Shown here piece by piece: positions 42,038 through 53,848 of a DNA stretch of 64,000 nucleotides; within the stretch, counting starts at the first letter, position 1, and every line of letters starts with the position of its first letter. The position numbers were made by a program, and so were the translations under genes. The DNA is from Lepas anatifera. Taxonomy: Eukaryota; Arthropoda; Thecostraca; Lepadidae. The notes beneath the pieces were generated by a model. That model had not been told where the DNA came from. It saw only the letters and a list, made by a program, of their open reading frames with translations, and made no database searches. Where the stretch lies: positions 32,666-96,665 of the forward strand of contig JAOTON010001065.1 in the NCBI GenBank assembly GCA_034440635.1, in the 5' to 3' direction.

Positions 42038-42451
42038 CGGTCCAAAATGCGCCCCTGGCGCAATTTGGTAGGGTGCATTTTAAAATGAGCAGGGTCCAGC
42101 TAAAACAAAATTATGGCGCAGATGTATGCAAAGAAGACCTTGATAGTTTAGTTGATAAATAAAATAAAACAATGTAGATCTTGAAAATATTCACCTCTAT
42201 ACAATGTCTATCATAACACATTTCCATGCATGCTTTGAAAACCACTGTCATGGTTAAAATGTGCAGGTAAAACAGAAAAACATGTCTAGCATAGATGCAC
42301 GCTGCTTACCAGTTGCCTTGGTCGCCGGAAAAGGGGGGCAATAGTAGTGGGAAAATAATAATACAAGAATACAGCAGACAACTTCTAGTATTTTCAAAAC
42401 AGCCTATGGGCGCATTTTCAAACAGGGCGCATTATGACCCTCTTCCCCTAC
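42038..42451 (-). repeat. Repeat E copy, reversed
   Basis: The right edge reads inward GTAGGGGAAGAGGGTCATAA, matching the starts at 2655 and 3472. The left edge has the GCGCCCC and GGCGCAAT words seen at 3655-3735. Confidence 0.5.
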
Positions 42452-42499
42452 GATTTGCCATATCGTACCGTTGCCCATAAAATCGATTACCTACGGATT

Positions 42500-42720
42500 T
42501 GAATCATACATTTGGATTCTGAAAATGAAAAGACTTGTGCATTCCTGCAAGCTCGGACTGTTTGGAGTGTTGAAACGACATTGTATCCAACACGGATGAA
42601 CCTTGGCTGCATTTGTGCGGTCTCCACCCCGGTTTGTGCGTCAGAGCCTTATGACATGCGTAAGGTGTCAGATGTCCAGTGCGCAGCTCATGAAGCTGGG
42701 AGCACATCCTCCACAGCTAG
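42500..42720 (-). pseudogene. Decayed C2H2 zinc-finger fragment
   Basis: On the minus strand the translation includes HKALTHKPGWRPHKCSQ, close to the H-TGEKP-Y-C linker between C2H2 fingers. It then has QHSKQSELAGMHKSFH, close to the helix and histidine pair of the next finger, with cysteines missing or shifted. At least one frame change is needed to restore spacing. It is a relic of a poly-finger gene or of a captured fragment. Confidence rests on the linker and spacing only. Confidence 0.4.
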
Positions 42721-43785
42721 TATTACATTGATACTGGGGCAGTTGGGTGTCAAATGGAGGTAAGGCACGGCTTCAAGGTGGCTACTTGGTTTCGGACGCC
42801 AGTTTTCATACTGTCGGTGTTGGTGTTCACAATTTTGCGCGACATAGGAGTGGTAGAATGCCACGGGATAAAAGGACTTATTGTGCTGACTAGAGGATTT
42901 ACTTTTTTTAGATTCTTGGTCCTGGCGTCCGTTTCGGCGCCGGCAAGACCCAACGTGGTCCTGGCATTGTCCCGGAAAAAAATTGAGTTAAAGGGAGATA
43001 CGTGAAAAAATTATTGGCTAGATCAAAAGGTCACAAAAAGTTGTTTCAGAAGTTCTATTCTCATTTTTGCGAATTCGGCCTGCAAATGCTTTAAAATTGC
43101 TCTCAAAGTCAACATTTCTAGACGACTTTACCGGTACACCTCTTATCGATGTAAATGACGTACTCCCGGCTAAGACTATCAAATTCTCTAAAAAAACCAG
43201 TCCCATTTTTCCTAAGCAGTGACTTGAAAGTTTAAAATTATTAAATAAAGCCACAGCAAAAATAATATTAAAACAAAAATATAGGACTTCTAAGAAATCA
43301 CAATTGACCAATCAGAACGTACAGCCACCTCATAGGGGGTCACGTGACCTTCCTGACGCAAAAGTTTTGTCATCCTGGGGCTGAAGCAGAAAACGACTCA
43401 AGACCCGAGGTACGAAACGGCTGAAGACTTTAGTATTTATGTGTTTTTCCGTTTCTAGGGCAAACTTATTTATGTTGTATTTTTAAAGGCTTTGTAAAAT
43501 TAATTCAAATACAAATAGGTACAGGAGAACATACATTTTTATTACAAAAAAAACAATACTTTCAACTTTAAATAGTTTTCGAAAAGTAAGTGATGGGTGA
43601 TGGTTTCAGCATTTTATAGGAACTGTTAACCTATTTCGATAATAAGTGAGTGGCCTCCCAAAATTTTGCCGAAGATACAAAAATAATTGACAGTTTCGTA
43701 ATCAAGATTTTTCAAATAGCAAGAAACCGCAATAATAATTTTTTCGCGTATCTCCCTTGAATGATAATGATAACTATTTCCCACA
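42721..43785. other. Non-coding stretch, no feature supported
   Basis: AT-rich in its second half. No partner repeat, RNA or coding segment can be supported. Confidence 0.3.
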
Positions 43786-45190
43786 GATCGGAAAATAGTC
43801 ACCACGGGAGTACCACAGGGCTCGATATTGGGCCCACTTTTGTTTATTCTATATGTGAATGATTTATCTCGTGTTTCGGAACAGGCCGTCTTTTATCATT
43901 TTGCCGACGATACAGCCATTGTAGTAACAGCGGAAAATCAAAACCTTCTGCAACAAAAAATAAACACTCTTCTACCAAAAGTAACGCAGTGGTTTCAATC
44001 AAACCGTCTATCGCTTAACGCTGAGAAATCACACTACCAAATTTATTCTAAAAGCGACTTTACTGACATAAAAATAAAACTGAATGGGGTCGAAATATGA
44101 AAGAAAAAGTGGTTAAGTATTTAGGCGTCCTGGTAGATGATAATTTGAAATGGGATGCTCATGTGGCCAACATGGCAGCTCTGATCAGTAGAAATCTGGG
44201 AATAATGAGTAGAGCAAAATATTATTTAGAATCACGAGAACTTATCTGTCTATATAACACTCTTGTGCTACCATACTTCAATTACTGCGCAGTTGTATGG
44301 GGAAGCAATTATCAAACGCATTTAGATAAGCTAATGAAACTTCAAAAAAGGGCAGTTCGAATAATTATGAAGAAACCTTTTTACCATCCTACAAATGGAC
44401 TTTTTGTTGAACTTAACTTGTTAAAACTCAATGATATTATTACTGAACAGAAAATTATAATTCTATCAAAATTTTTAAGCCAATTACTACCATTTGCAAT
44501 CTTATCACTCTTCCAATATCATCGTCCTGCAAACACTCGCCTAGTACAACATTTTCATGTTCCTTTAGCAACAACGAACTACAGATCATTTTCAATATCA
44601 TGTTCAGCTCCAAAAGCGTGGAACCAGATAATATGTCCGATTTTTCCAAATCTTGATGATGTTCCAATGCAGAAATATACATTAAAGATAATTATCAGAG
44701 AACATTTTAGGAACCAGTATCGATCCCAGGAGGGGAATCAATAGTAAATGGATTCAGGTAAAAAATCAAGCTATCAAGTACTTTCTTTTTGTAATTCTTT
44801 TTCATCTCGCTGCCTAGTTTTCTCATAGCCATTGACTGACCAATTTTTTCTTCTTCTTTTTCTTATTTTTATGAGGTTCTTATTTAACCCTGAAAAACTT
44901 TAATCCACTAATACCAACTTTAGAGTCCCCAAGTTTCTCTCGAATGTTACTAGTTCTACTATTCTTTTCGGGAGAGGCTTGGGGAAATACTCAGTAAACA
45001 ACTTTTGTTTTCATTTGTAAAGCAAAGAATAAATGGAGCGGGGAGTGGTGCGACCTTCAAGTAAGATATTAACATACATGTCCCAAATTTACAACTGGAA
45101 TATGTGTAGTTTGGTCGCATGGGTACGGAAGGGCACTCCTGCCTACCTTTTAAATGGGTAGTGGGTTAATTTATAAATAAAAAAATTAAA
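43786..45190 (+). mobile_element. CR1-like LINE, 5'-truncated
   Basis: It starts within RT (VTTGVPQGSILGPLLF) and includes the rest of the ORF and a 3' UTR of about 450 bp ending in an A-rich tail (ATTTATAAATAAAAAAATT). 5' truncation is the usual fate of LINE copies. The left border is set by where RT homology begins. Confidence 0.75.
43793..44744 (+). pseudogene. RT C-terminal part of the truncated CR1-like LINE
   Basis: GVPQGSILGPLLFILYVNDL is followed by the catalytic box FADD, SNRLSLNAEKS, then a frame change near 44097. The second frame (44097-44744) has KYLGVLVDDNLKW, LPYFNYCAVVWG and a C-terminal APKAWN block. All are standard positions of the CR1/L2/Crack-type RT and its downstream region. 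No upstream endonuclease is present. Confidence 0.85.
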
Positions 45191-45394
45191 AATTATGTGC
45201 GGAGTTGTCCTCACTGTGATCGATAGGTATTGAAAAAAGGGGAAACAAGTTGCAGTTTTGTCTTATACGTTTCAGCCAGTGATTTCGATTTTCTATTTCA
45301 GACATGAATTAGGTGCAATTGTGCAATTTCATTTCATTTACGAATGGAGCTTATAACAACTAAACTAGGCCTTGTATTGCCGTGTCAGCGTTAA

Positions 45395-45844
45395 AGGGAA
45401 TGTGGCACCTTCACAACGTGATTTTAACTGAGATAGCCAAGTTGTAAAGCAGGTCGGAATACCCGGTACTCCATATTTCATTTGTCTTGGAACTCGATAT
45501 TTCCGTAGAAAAAAACTAAAACCTACCTGACACTAGCCCCCCGCAGCCCTCCGTCGCCGGCGGCCATTGTTGTGAGCTACTTGTGTGACGACATATGCTG
45601 ACGTCACGATGAGCATCAGCCAATCGAAGCCCTTGAAGCGTTTCAAGTATGGTAGTGGTTGCCAGATGGTGACATCATCCACAGTCTGATATTTATTTAT
45701 TTTTCTAGAAGAGTATTTTTAAAAACCAAATATTGAGCTTATTGTACATTTTTCAGAGAAATCATGAGTGGTTTCATTATTTTTGACTAAAAGTACGCCT
45801 AATTACACTAAATTCCAGGATTCGACCAAGGTGCCACATTCCCT
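45395..45844. mobile_element. TTAA-bounded MITE, complete
   Basis: Exact 17-bp TIRs AGGGAATGTGGCACCTT (45395-45411) and its complement (45828-45844) are flanked by TTAA (45391-45394 and 45845-45848). The right 320 bp is nearly the same as window positions 1-320. No coding capacity. Confidence 0.9.
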
Positions 45845-45848
45845 TTAA

Positions 45849-46116
45849 CCCACCCAAAACCCTCTGATGGAGAAGAGATCTACAGCCCTGACCATGGTAG
45901 GTATGTCACTTTACGGCCCGACACCTCCCCCGTGACGTCATTTATGAAAGTAAGACAATTTATGGGTGTATGTTTATTTAGCCATATTAGTGTATTTATT
46001 CGTCAAACGCTAAGGGCAACTAACTTAATTGGTTAAAAATTAAATGATCTCAATCTGATATTAGCCCCAAGGAACACTGGTCCTATGTTAATATTATTAC
46101 GCTCTCCAATCCTCAG
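45849..46116. other. Stretch upstream of a candidate exon
   Basis: It ends in a good polypyrimidine tract and acceptor (CTCTCCAATCCTCAG, 46102-46116). Nothing else can be supported. Confidence 0.35.
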
Positions 46117-46277
46117 AGGTCCCGGCACGATCCCAGTACAGACCCAATTGATCCCGGCAAAATCCCAGCCGGGCCCAGCATCCGGTCCCGGCTCTGCGAC
46201 GCCGGGACCAAAAATAGAGCCTCTGGTGCTGACCCCGTCGAGTGTTCTCCGCAAAAAACGCCGACTTACAAGACAGG
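46117..46277 (+). CDS. Candidate internal exon, proline/glycine-rich with a basic end
   Basis: The acceptor CTCTCCAATCCTCAG and the donor AGG|GTAATT bracket 161 bp with one frame fully open. The encoded segment is rich in Pro, Gly and Ser, then gives PLVLTPSSVLRKKRRLTRQ, a basic stretch of nuclear-protein type. I do not recognise the gene. Tandem CCCGGC words make part of it repetitive, so a chance ORF remains possible. Confidence 0.4.
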
Positions 46278-46581
46278 GTAATTTTGAATTCGCGAAATGT
46301 CAATTGCTCAAGAAGAACCAGACAGCAGCCGGAGGCAATTACTGAAGAGCTGCTTGCTGCGGAGATACAATCATCATTGACTGGCTCACGGGGGGGGCAA
46401 CAGTTTCAGCTGAAGTCGATGTTCCCCATGTACCTACTGTCGCTGCTGGACGGGACTACCGTCAGAACAGATAGGCATTTGGTTGAACTGATCCTTCGAA
46501 TTTTGTTTATTCTTCGCTGTGTGCTTTCAATTTCTTATTACCGTTTTCGAAACACAATAGGGCTTTGTCATTTTATTTCAG

Positions 46582-46771
46582 AACCGAAGTGGTAAACGTG
46601 AAGGGGGAACGTCCATCTAAACTGTGGACCAAAGAAGGTCACTTTTCTGCGTCCATAGAAATTAAAACTGTCTTTTGGTACACTAATTCAGCCTCATCTG
46701 CCTCCTCTGCTGGTAAACCAAACAATGTGCCACTAAATTTAATACACTGTTGTCATCATACAGCCCTTTAA
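46582..46771 (+). CDS. Candidate terminal exon, unknown gene
   Basis: It follows GTCATTTTATTTCAG, a strong acceptor, and stays open to TAA at 46769-46771. The first part (TEVVNVKGERPSKLWTKEGH) is protein-like; the second half is rich in Ser and Ala. Its reading phase does not join directly to the exon at 46117-46277, so another exon would be needed between them or they are unrelated. Confidence 0.35.
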
Positions 46772-46900
46772 CTATGAATTCGCTTCAACCCAGGACCTGA
46801 ATAATATTGATTCCACCTTGCTTCAAAACACATACTGTATAACTTATGTTGTTTATGTTCCTTACTCTTAATGAAACCTTACTGAAGCTGAAAACAAAAG

Positions 46901-47089
46901 ATGGATGAAAAAGGAAGACTAGAAAATATTTCGCTGTCAATGGCACATGTCGAAACTACGACGGGAATGCTGACCAGAGTTATCGGGCGGTCTATGCCGA
47001 TAACCGAAAGTATCGAATGTGGAGTGGACTGTAATTTAGAGGACTGTATTATAAGCTGCTCAATCGATTTATTAGACCGAAACTATTGA
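46901..47089 (+). CDS. Small ORF, 62 codons, unknown
   Basis: ATG at 46901 opens a frame to TGA (47087-47089) giving a cysteine-containing peptide (starts MDEKGRLENISLS). There is no clear splice context or homology. It could be a chance ORF. Confidence 0.2.
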   Translation: MDEKGRLENISLSMAHVETTTGMLTRVIGRSMPITESIECGVDCNLEDCIISCSIDLLDRNY

Positions 47090-47384
47090 ACTGGTTCCTC
47101 CTTTCTATGGTTTTACGATGTTTGTTTCCCGGCTGCTTAACGATTATTTAACGGTTTAGCCAGGTTATAATCGAGAAATCCAAATAATTTCTTCCTGATG
47201 CAGTATTGGATGCGTAAGGACGGAAAACAACGACCGACAAACTTAGCAAAGCGATCTAACACCGACAACAGATGCGAGCTCGGGTGGGGAGAAACTCGAT
47301 GAGAATATAACCGATACTGATAGAATCCTCCGTTAACAGATAGGCGACGACAGCGAAACTCCCGATCATACTCGGCTACTGATA

Positions 47385-47515
47385 CAAACAGGTTTACCGA
47401 TACAAACAGGCTTACCGATACCACAGGCTTACCAATACAAACAGGCTTACTGATACAACAGGCTTACCGATACAAACAGGCTTACTGATACAACAGGCTT
47501 ACCGATACAAACAGA
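47385..47515. repeat. Short minisatellite (about 17-18 bp units)
   Basis: Variants of ACAGGCTTACCGATACAA repeat about seven times. Confidence 0.8.
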
Positions 47516-48180
47516 TAAAGGAGTGCAATCGCTCTAATGCACTCCAAAGAAAAGTTACATCAAGCCTGGTCATCTTTCAGGCCCGAATATTAATTTGGAT
47601 GGGTAATGGGCTTCAGAGCCCCGCCCCACCTCCCCAGCGCCTGTCGCAGAGTGCCCAGAAACGGTACGGTTAAACCGATCCCGAGCACAGCTGGACAATG
47701 TACAGACCCGGCACGATTATGCCAAGCCTGCACGCGGTTTCGCGAGAGGAGGAGGGCGGAGACACTAATTGAAACGAAAGATGAACGCTCGCGCTGCCTT
47801 ACCAAGCGCGTACCCCACCCGACTGACGATTCAGAGAGCACTGGCCGCTGCCGCGCTGACCCGGCCCAGGGGGGTTCAAGTTTAGTATATACTAGTCTGG
47901 CAACCCCTTTGCCTACGTCACCCCGAGGATGCCCGGGGGCATTTAGTGCTGTAGGTATAGCAGGAAGGTGGTTTTCCAGAAAATATCAAAAATACTTATA
48001 GACCGTTTAGAGATTTTATTTTTGGTCAGCGTGGTGCTGTAACAATTTTCTTTCCCAAACTGACCTCAAATAGTTCTAGATAGACGTAATTTCTGATCTG
48101 GAGGCCTCAATCATGGGGCGTGTCAGACTTACCCCTAGGCCGACTTTCAAGATATTCCGGGGGCAGTATCGCCCTTAATG
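47516..48180. other. Non-coding stretch, no feature supported
   Basis: Moderately GC-rich around 47600-47900. Open frames cross it in both directions, but none shows coding character. Confidence 0.3.
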
Positions 48181-48434
48181 GTTCTATCTTCAGTGATTAG
48201 GGAGCTGGATGCAGAGATACAGAGGACGGAGGTGAATGCAGATGGCATAGGCAGATGTACGGGCCAAGGTACTTTAACAGACAGGGGAGAATTCGGGGGC
48301 AGAAGCGGATACAGGGACAACAATGGATGCAGAGGGCAGAGCGGAACGATGGGGAAAAGGCGGATAGAGCAACAAGGGCGGATGCAGGGACAGAGCGGTT
48401 GGAGAGGTCAGAGGCGGTCAGAGACGGAGAGGTC

Positions 48435-49215
48435 AGATGCAGGAGACAAAGGCGGATGCAGGAGATAGACAGAGGCGGATGCAGGAGATAGAGACAGAGG
48501 CGGATCCAGGAGATAAAGACAGAGGCGGATGCAGGAGATAGAGACAGAGGCGGATGTAGGAGATAGAGACGGAGGCGGATGCAAGAGATAGAGACATAGG
48601 CGGATGCAGGAGATAGAGACATAGGCTTATGCAGGAGATACAGACAGAGGCGGATGCAGGAGATAAAGACAGAGGCGGATGGAGGAGATAGAGACAGAGG
48701 CGGATGCAGGAGATAGAGACAGAGGCGGATGCAGGAGATAGAGACAGAGGCGGATGCAGGAGATAGACAGACATGGATGCAGGAGATAGAGACAGAGGTG
48801 GATGCAGGAGATAGAGACAGGCGGATGCAGGATATAGAGACAGGCGGATGCAGGATATAGAGACAGAGACGGATGCAGGAGATAGAGACAGACGCGGATG
48901 CAGGAGATAGAGACAGAGGCGGATGCAGGAGATAGAGACAGGGACGGATGCAGGAGATAGACAGACATGGATGCAGGAGATAGAGACAGAGGTGGATGCA
49001 GGAGATAGAGACAGGCGGATGCAGGATATAGAGACAGAGACGGATGCAGGAGATAGACATGGATGCAGGAGATAGAGACAGAGGTGGATGCAGGAGATAG
49101 AGACAGGCGGATGCAGGAGATAGAGACAGAGGCGGATGCAAGAGAGACAGAGGCAGATGCATGAGACAGACAGAGGCGGATGCAGGAGATAGAGACAGAG
49201 GCGGATGTAGGAGAT
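48435..49215 (+). repeat. 25-bp minisatellite
   Basis: About 30 units containing GGCGGATGCAGGAGATAGAG with a GACAGA spacer. Degenerate relatives extend left to about 48230 and right to about 49830 (GCAGGGGCAGA and GCAGAGGCAG words). Confidence 0.9.
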
Positions 49216-49829
49216 AGAGACAGATTCAGGAGCAGAAGCAGTGGTAGTCGTGTGCAGGGGCAGTCAGATGAAGGGGCAGAGGCGGATGTATGGGTGTATG
49301 CAGATGAAGGGACAGAGGTGGATGGAGGAGCGGATGAAGATGCACGAACAGAAGCAGAGGCAGGGGCAGAGACGAATGGAGGGGCACATGAGGATGCAGA
49401 CATCCGAGGCAGATGCAGGAGACAGAGGCAGTTACAGGAGATAGAGGTAGATGCAGGAAACAGAGGCGGGTGCAGGAGACAGAGGTGGATTCAGGAGTAG
49501 AAGCAGTGGCAGAGGCAGTGGCAGAGGCAGATGCAGTGGCAGAGCAGGATGAAGGGACAGAGCCGGATGCATGGGTAGAAGCAGATGCAGGAGCAGAAGT
49601 GGTGCAAGGGCAGATACGGATAGAGGGGCAGATGCAGATGCAGAAGATAAGAGACTGGTCTGCAGGCAGGGGCGGATGTAGAGGGCAGTGGCAGATGCAT
49701 GAACAGAGGCGGATGCAGGGGTGGATACAGATAGATAGACAGAAGTGGATCCAGACGAATGATGCCAATGTGGGAGATAGAGGCTGAGATACAGGTAAGG
49801 ACGGATGCCGATGATGGAAGAGGATGCAG

Positions 49830-50313
49830 GAGGCTGAAAGTTCCTTCACTTCACAAGCTTATCCATAGCACATGGCAATTCATCCCTGTTAAACTAATAG
49901 TCAAAACTGATCTTTTTTGCCACAACAGCTAAGAGTTCATATCTGGATATGGTAAATAAATGTTTTTATGAATGTTTTTATTGCAATTAAGTCACATAAT
50001 TGTTCATTTTCTTCATCAACTAATATGTTCAGTACCTTAACATGATAAGATAGAAAGCTTCACTTTTATTGCGGGTGATCATAGTGCAAAGAAACCATCT
50101 ATTTGAATTTGAATTTCTGATTTTGAACCTATTTGGATGTGCTTGAGTTTAAAAAATTGAATTTACAATATGTTGGTAAGTTGTTTGTTAGTTCTTGCTC
50201 CTGAGTGCACTTTGTACCCTATAGCGTGGCTAAGCTGACATGTTCAGCTGTAACACAGAACACCTGCCCCGTGTCCTCCCAGTGACTATATTTTTTAGTT
50301 TATTTTTAACAAG
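49830..50313. other. AT-rich stretch, possible intron
   Basis: No repeat partner is visible. It ends in T-rich sequence with AG dinucleotides at 50297-50298 and 50312-50313. Confidence 0.3.
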
Positions 50314-50440
50314 TTTATTATTTATGCTATGTGATGTGGAATATACAAGTACAGATTCAGATCCTGAATCCAAAATAATCAGTGTGATTATGCATTCTGA
50401 CATAACTGTCAATCAGAATCCTTATGTTGGCAATAGATGA
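50314..50440 (+). CDS. Candidate terminal exon, unknown gene
   Basis: After a T-rich tract ending TTTTTAACAAG the frame gives LLFMLCDVEYTSTDSDPESK and ends in NQNPYVGNR with a stop at 50438-50440. The hydrophilic C terminus is protein-like, and an AATAAA follows about 400 bp downstream (50840), as expected for a 3' UTR. I do not recognise the family. The exact acceptor is uncertain (50298 or 50313). Confidence 0.4.
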
Positions 50441-50860
50441 CCAGAACAATTATTTGCCATATTGTGAGTAATGGCAGGCAGCAGCTCAGTCTAACAAATA
50501 ATTTTCCTGACTGATTGAGGAGCAACAAGTTGCTGGCGACATTGAGAAGAGAAAATTTCAATCCTCACACATTTTCTGATCAGCTTTTGCTTATCTGAGG
50601 GTTCTGGTGGATGGCTATACCTGAACGCCTCGGTTATCACATTGAGATTTCTACACTTGCATCCAGGGTTGAATGTGGAAGGCCAAATAACAACTAATCA
50701 ATTTCTAATACTTGTCAGTGCAGCACTGTTAAAGCCTACCCACTAAGAATTGTAGACCCTGGCATCAGTGTATGTAATATGTTTGTAATGTGTAGAATGC
50801 CAATATATGTGTACTGATGCGATAGTTGTCAGTTCTGAAATAAAAATAAGTCTGAAAGAA
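50441..50860 (+). other. Possible 3' UTR with AATAAA
   Basis: A non-repetitive stretch that ends near GAAATAAAAATAAG (about 50838-50851), which contains the standard polyadenylation hexamer. It is assigned only by position after the candidate exon. Confidence 0.35.
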
Positions 50861-51167
50861 ATCTTAAGGATTTGACCTCCACTTTCTCCTATTAGGAATC
50901 TTCTGTGGTTGCAAAGCTTAACCTATCATCACACCTAACATCACATGCACGATTCTGAAGTTTAAACTATGATTGCCTCTTGAAATCAGTGCCCATAAAT
51001 GGGCATATACCTACAACAATTATACAGGGGTCTAAAAACTTGCCGATCTACCTACGCCGTCGGCGACCCTATCATCTTTTGGTTGGCGACCCAGCAACCA
51101 TCTCAAACTCTGATTCCATCTGTTTTCCTATGATTTTAGCTTCCACCATCCGCTCCTGCTTCTAAAT

Positions 51168-51395
51168 ATGCTTACCCTCTCCACTGCCTCCACCCGTCAT
51201 CGTAATACATACAGTGCCCATCAAAATCTATTGGATGAAGTCTGCCAGTTCCTTTGGCCAAGAATGGGCAGAATCTACTTCGACAAAGAGCCAAGTTTGC
51301 CTTCGTTTCCCGGCTTGTTTGGCGTTTCGGAAAGACAGCTTGGCTACAACGGGGCATCTTTGGCCGATTACATCTGGTATCATCACCGCCCTTAG
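51168..51395 (+). CDS. ORF of 75 codons, unknown
   Basis: From ATG at 51168 to TAG at 51393-51395. The second half (RIYFDKEPSLPSFPGLFGVS, then LGYNGASLADYIWYHHR) is protein-like in composition, but there is no second exon, motif or family match that I can name. Confidence 0.25.
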   Translation: MLTLSTASTRHRNTYSAHQNLLDEVCQFLWPRMGRIYFDKEPSLPSFPGLFGVSERQLGYNGASLADYIWYHHRP

Positions 51396-53664
51396 TTGCT
51401 GCTAGTCTATGCTAGTTATGTTTCTTCTTATTACAATTTTTGGTTCCAATTTTATGAAAAACGACTGAAATCACCTGGTACTTTAGATGATGCCATCTCC
51501 CTGTACCGTATTTATGTACTGTTTTAAGTTCAAACTAGAATGTACTAGAATCTGTCACGAGTCGGTACCAAGTCGGTGATTTTCTCTTTTTTCAATAGGC
51601 GACCAATGGGCGACCAAGTCGGCCGAAACCGCCGACTTGCGTGGTCGCCTGGTCGCCGGTGGTCGCCCTGGTACATTTTCGGTGTCTGCGGCCTTCAGAA
51701 CGAGCGCGGTGCGGGCTGTCGCTAATATTTTTGCATTCTTGTTGGAAGCATTGGGCGCCGTTCTTGACGACTGGTGTTCAATTTGTTAAATCCAAGGGGC
51801 TAAATCAAGATGTGCGTTTATCATAGACGGTCCGTGCAATCTAGATGGGTTTTGGAGTCTACTTACAATGATGTTTCCTTGTTTTGCTTTATCGCGAAAA
51901 ATCTCAGAAGGAAAAAACTTGAATACAAGTGGTGTATGTTTAAACCCTTTTCAACCACAATCACGCTAAAATATCATCGTAAACATTGTTGTATAGTCAC
52001 ACATTCCCAAGGGCGTGGATTTCCTAAATGATTTTTTGGGTGCCTAATTATGAGACTATCCATAACAAGTATACTGTTTTTGATACCACCATGTTCTTGC
52101 CTTATACCAGTGTGCAAAGTACGGCATTTTCGACGAGATCTCGTCGTTGCGAGTGCCCTTGGAGACAGGACCGACTGGTGCAAATTTTATCAACCTGGTG
52201 CGAACTTGCGAGGTTAGTGACACTTAAACTAAACAAATAATGGCTGAATGGCTATTAAGACACAGGAGGGGGCCTTATAAAAATTCCTTAACTAACTGAC
52301 TAATGATTGAGGTAGCATTGGATTGTAGGGGTAGGAATGGGTGCATTTTTCCCTGGTATGTGCCAGATTGGTGCAAATTTTTGGAAGCTGGTGGTGCGAG
52401 AATTTTAGATGGCTGGTGCGACTCGTCTGGCATGCTGCCATACTTTGCAGACTGGGCCTTATAGCTGGACATATAACTGGGTGACAAATTAGGCCTGTTA
52501 TTTATAAATTTTAAAGTCCCTGAAATGAGAAATATGAAAATTTTAAGGATGCTCTTAGTAGGCACAGAAAATAGCTTGAGCTTTCATTTGGGGTGCCACA
52601 GCAGTGACAGGTCCAAGGGATCCCTGAACTCGAGTTCAGGACCCCTTAAGTTTGAAAGGATTAAGGGCGGCCTGAGGAAAAGGGTACCCCAAAACTGATA
52701 AAACCAGGTCTGTGAGGCAGAAAATACCTTGCTACTGCCCCCACCACTAGAATACAAATTGGGTCTACAGATGGAGCTTTGAAGTTTAGAAGTTGTGAAA
52801 AATGGCATTAAAGGTGCTGAAAACAGGTTTTGTTGTGCTAGGTTGGCTCACATCATGTTCTGTATGGCCATATGTCTTGGTCTGTATATATTATTATCTC
52901 AAGTGGCAATATAAATCAAATATAAAAAAAACTTTTTTATTGTTTCACTAGGTATCTATTAATTGATTTTGTATATGGCTAGTGTTTTACTTACACAGAT
53001 GCACCAAGACATGTGAATGATCATAATAAACATGTTGAGCTTCAATATTTGAAGCAGGGTATAAAGTATGATTTCCTGTTTCTGCTTCAAAGATAAATGT
53101 CCTCTAAAATTTTAAGAACAGAAATAAGCCAGGTAGAAAGAACAAAAAAAGTTTCTTTCATGGCCTAAAATATTGTTCTGGAAAATGGTCTCATGCATTC
53201 CCATAATTGAGAATGGGTGTTCCCATCTATGGGTCAAGCATTCCCATTTATGGCACTGTTACCATTTTTAAGTCACACCAACCACAGTTTTTTTCCCACT
53301 GATTGATGATGATAGCCACCCTTTTGGTTGACAGCATGCAATCTCAGAGGGCTGCCCCGTACTAAAATCCTAGATCCATCTCTGTGCATTGGTACCCCAT
53401 AAGGGATATAAATGTGCATTCCTGCACAGCACAAAGATGTGATAAACCATTTCCAATTTGCCAGAAGACTCCACTGCAAGGACAATGGTCCAATCCAAGT
53501 CTGCCAAAAATAGAATAAGCTGTGTCTTTTGCACAGATGGATGCACATTGGGTGATCAGGGTGTGTGTGTATGTTTTTTAACTGACTGATTATATGCATC
53601 CAAGTTTCTGATAATATCTTGTATTTTTTGTCACAAGAAAGTTGAATCATTTTGTTTTCTCTAG
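51396..53664. other. Long AT-rich stretch, possible intron
   Basis: Words such as GGTCGCC (51600-51670) and CTGGTGCGA (52190-52430) recur a few times. No exon or element can be supported. It ends in the acceptor before 53665. Confidence 0.3.
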
Positions 53665-53840
53665 TATGGATGAAATATGGAAGCACTGCCACAGAGGTAC
53701 AGCAGAAATATCACAGAGAGATTGTGTCCACCACAAAAGAACAGGTTGCTGAAATGCAAACTGTTCTTCTCAGTACCCAATCCTGGTCAAAATGGGTCAT
53801 CAGCAACTATTCTGGAAACTTTTTCAGTCCTGATTATTAA
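53665..53840 (+). CDS. Candidate last coding exon of a host gene
   Basis: It is preceded by TTTTGTTTTCTCTAG, a strong acceptor. The frame is open for about 58 codons to TAA at 53838-53840. The peptide (after WMKYGST: ATEVQQKYHREIVSTTKEQV, then AEMQTVLLSTQSW, and the end SGNFFSPDY) has a long amphipathic helix pattern and balanced composition, the best coding signal of any host candidate here. I do not recognise the gene. A hAT-like terminus begins only 8 bp after the stop codon. Confidence 0.5.
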
Positions 53841-53848
53841 TGCTAAAA

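Noticed and set aside
48435..49215. Possible CRISPR-like array
   Set aside because: The units are contiguous 25-bp repeats with no unique spacers, and the sequence is clearly eukaryotic. It is a minisatellite.
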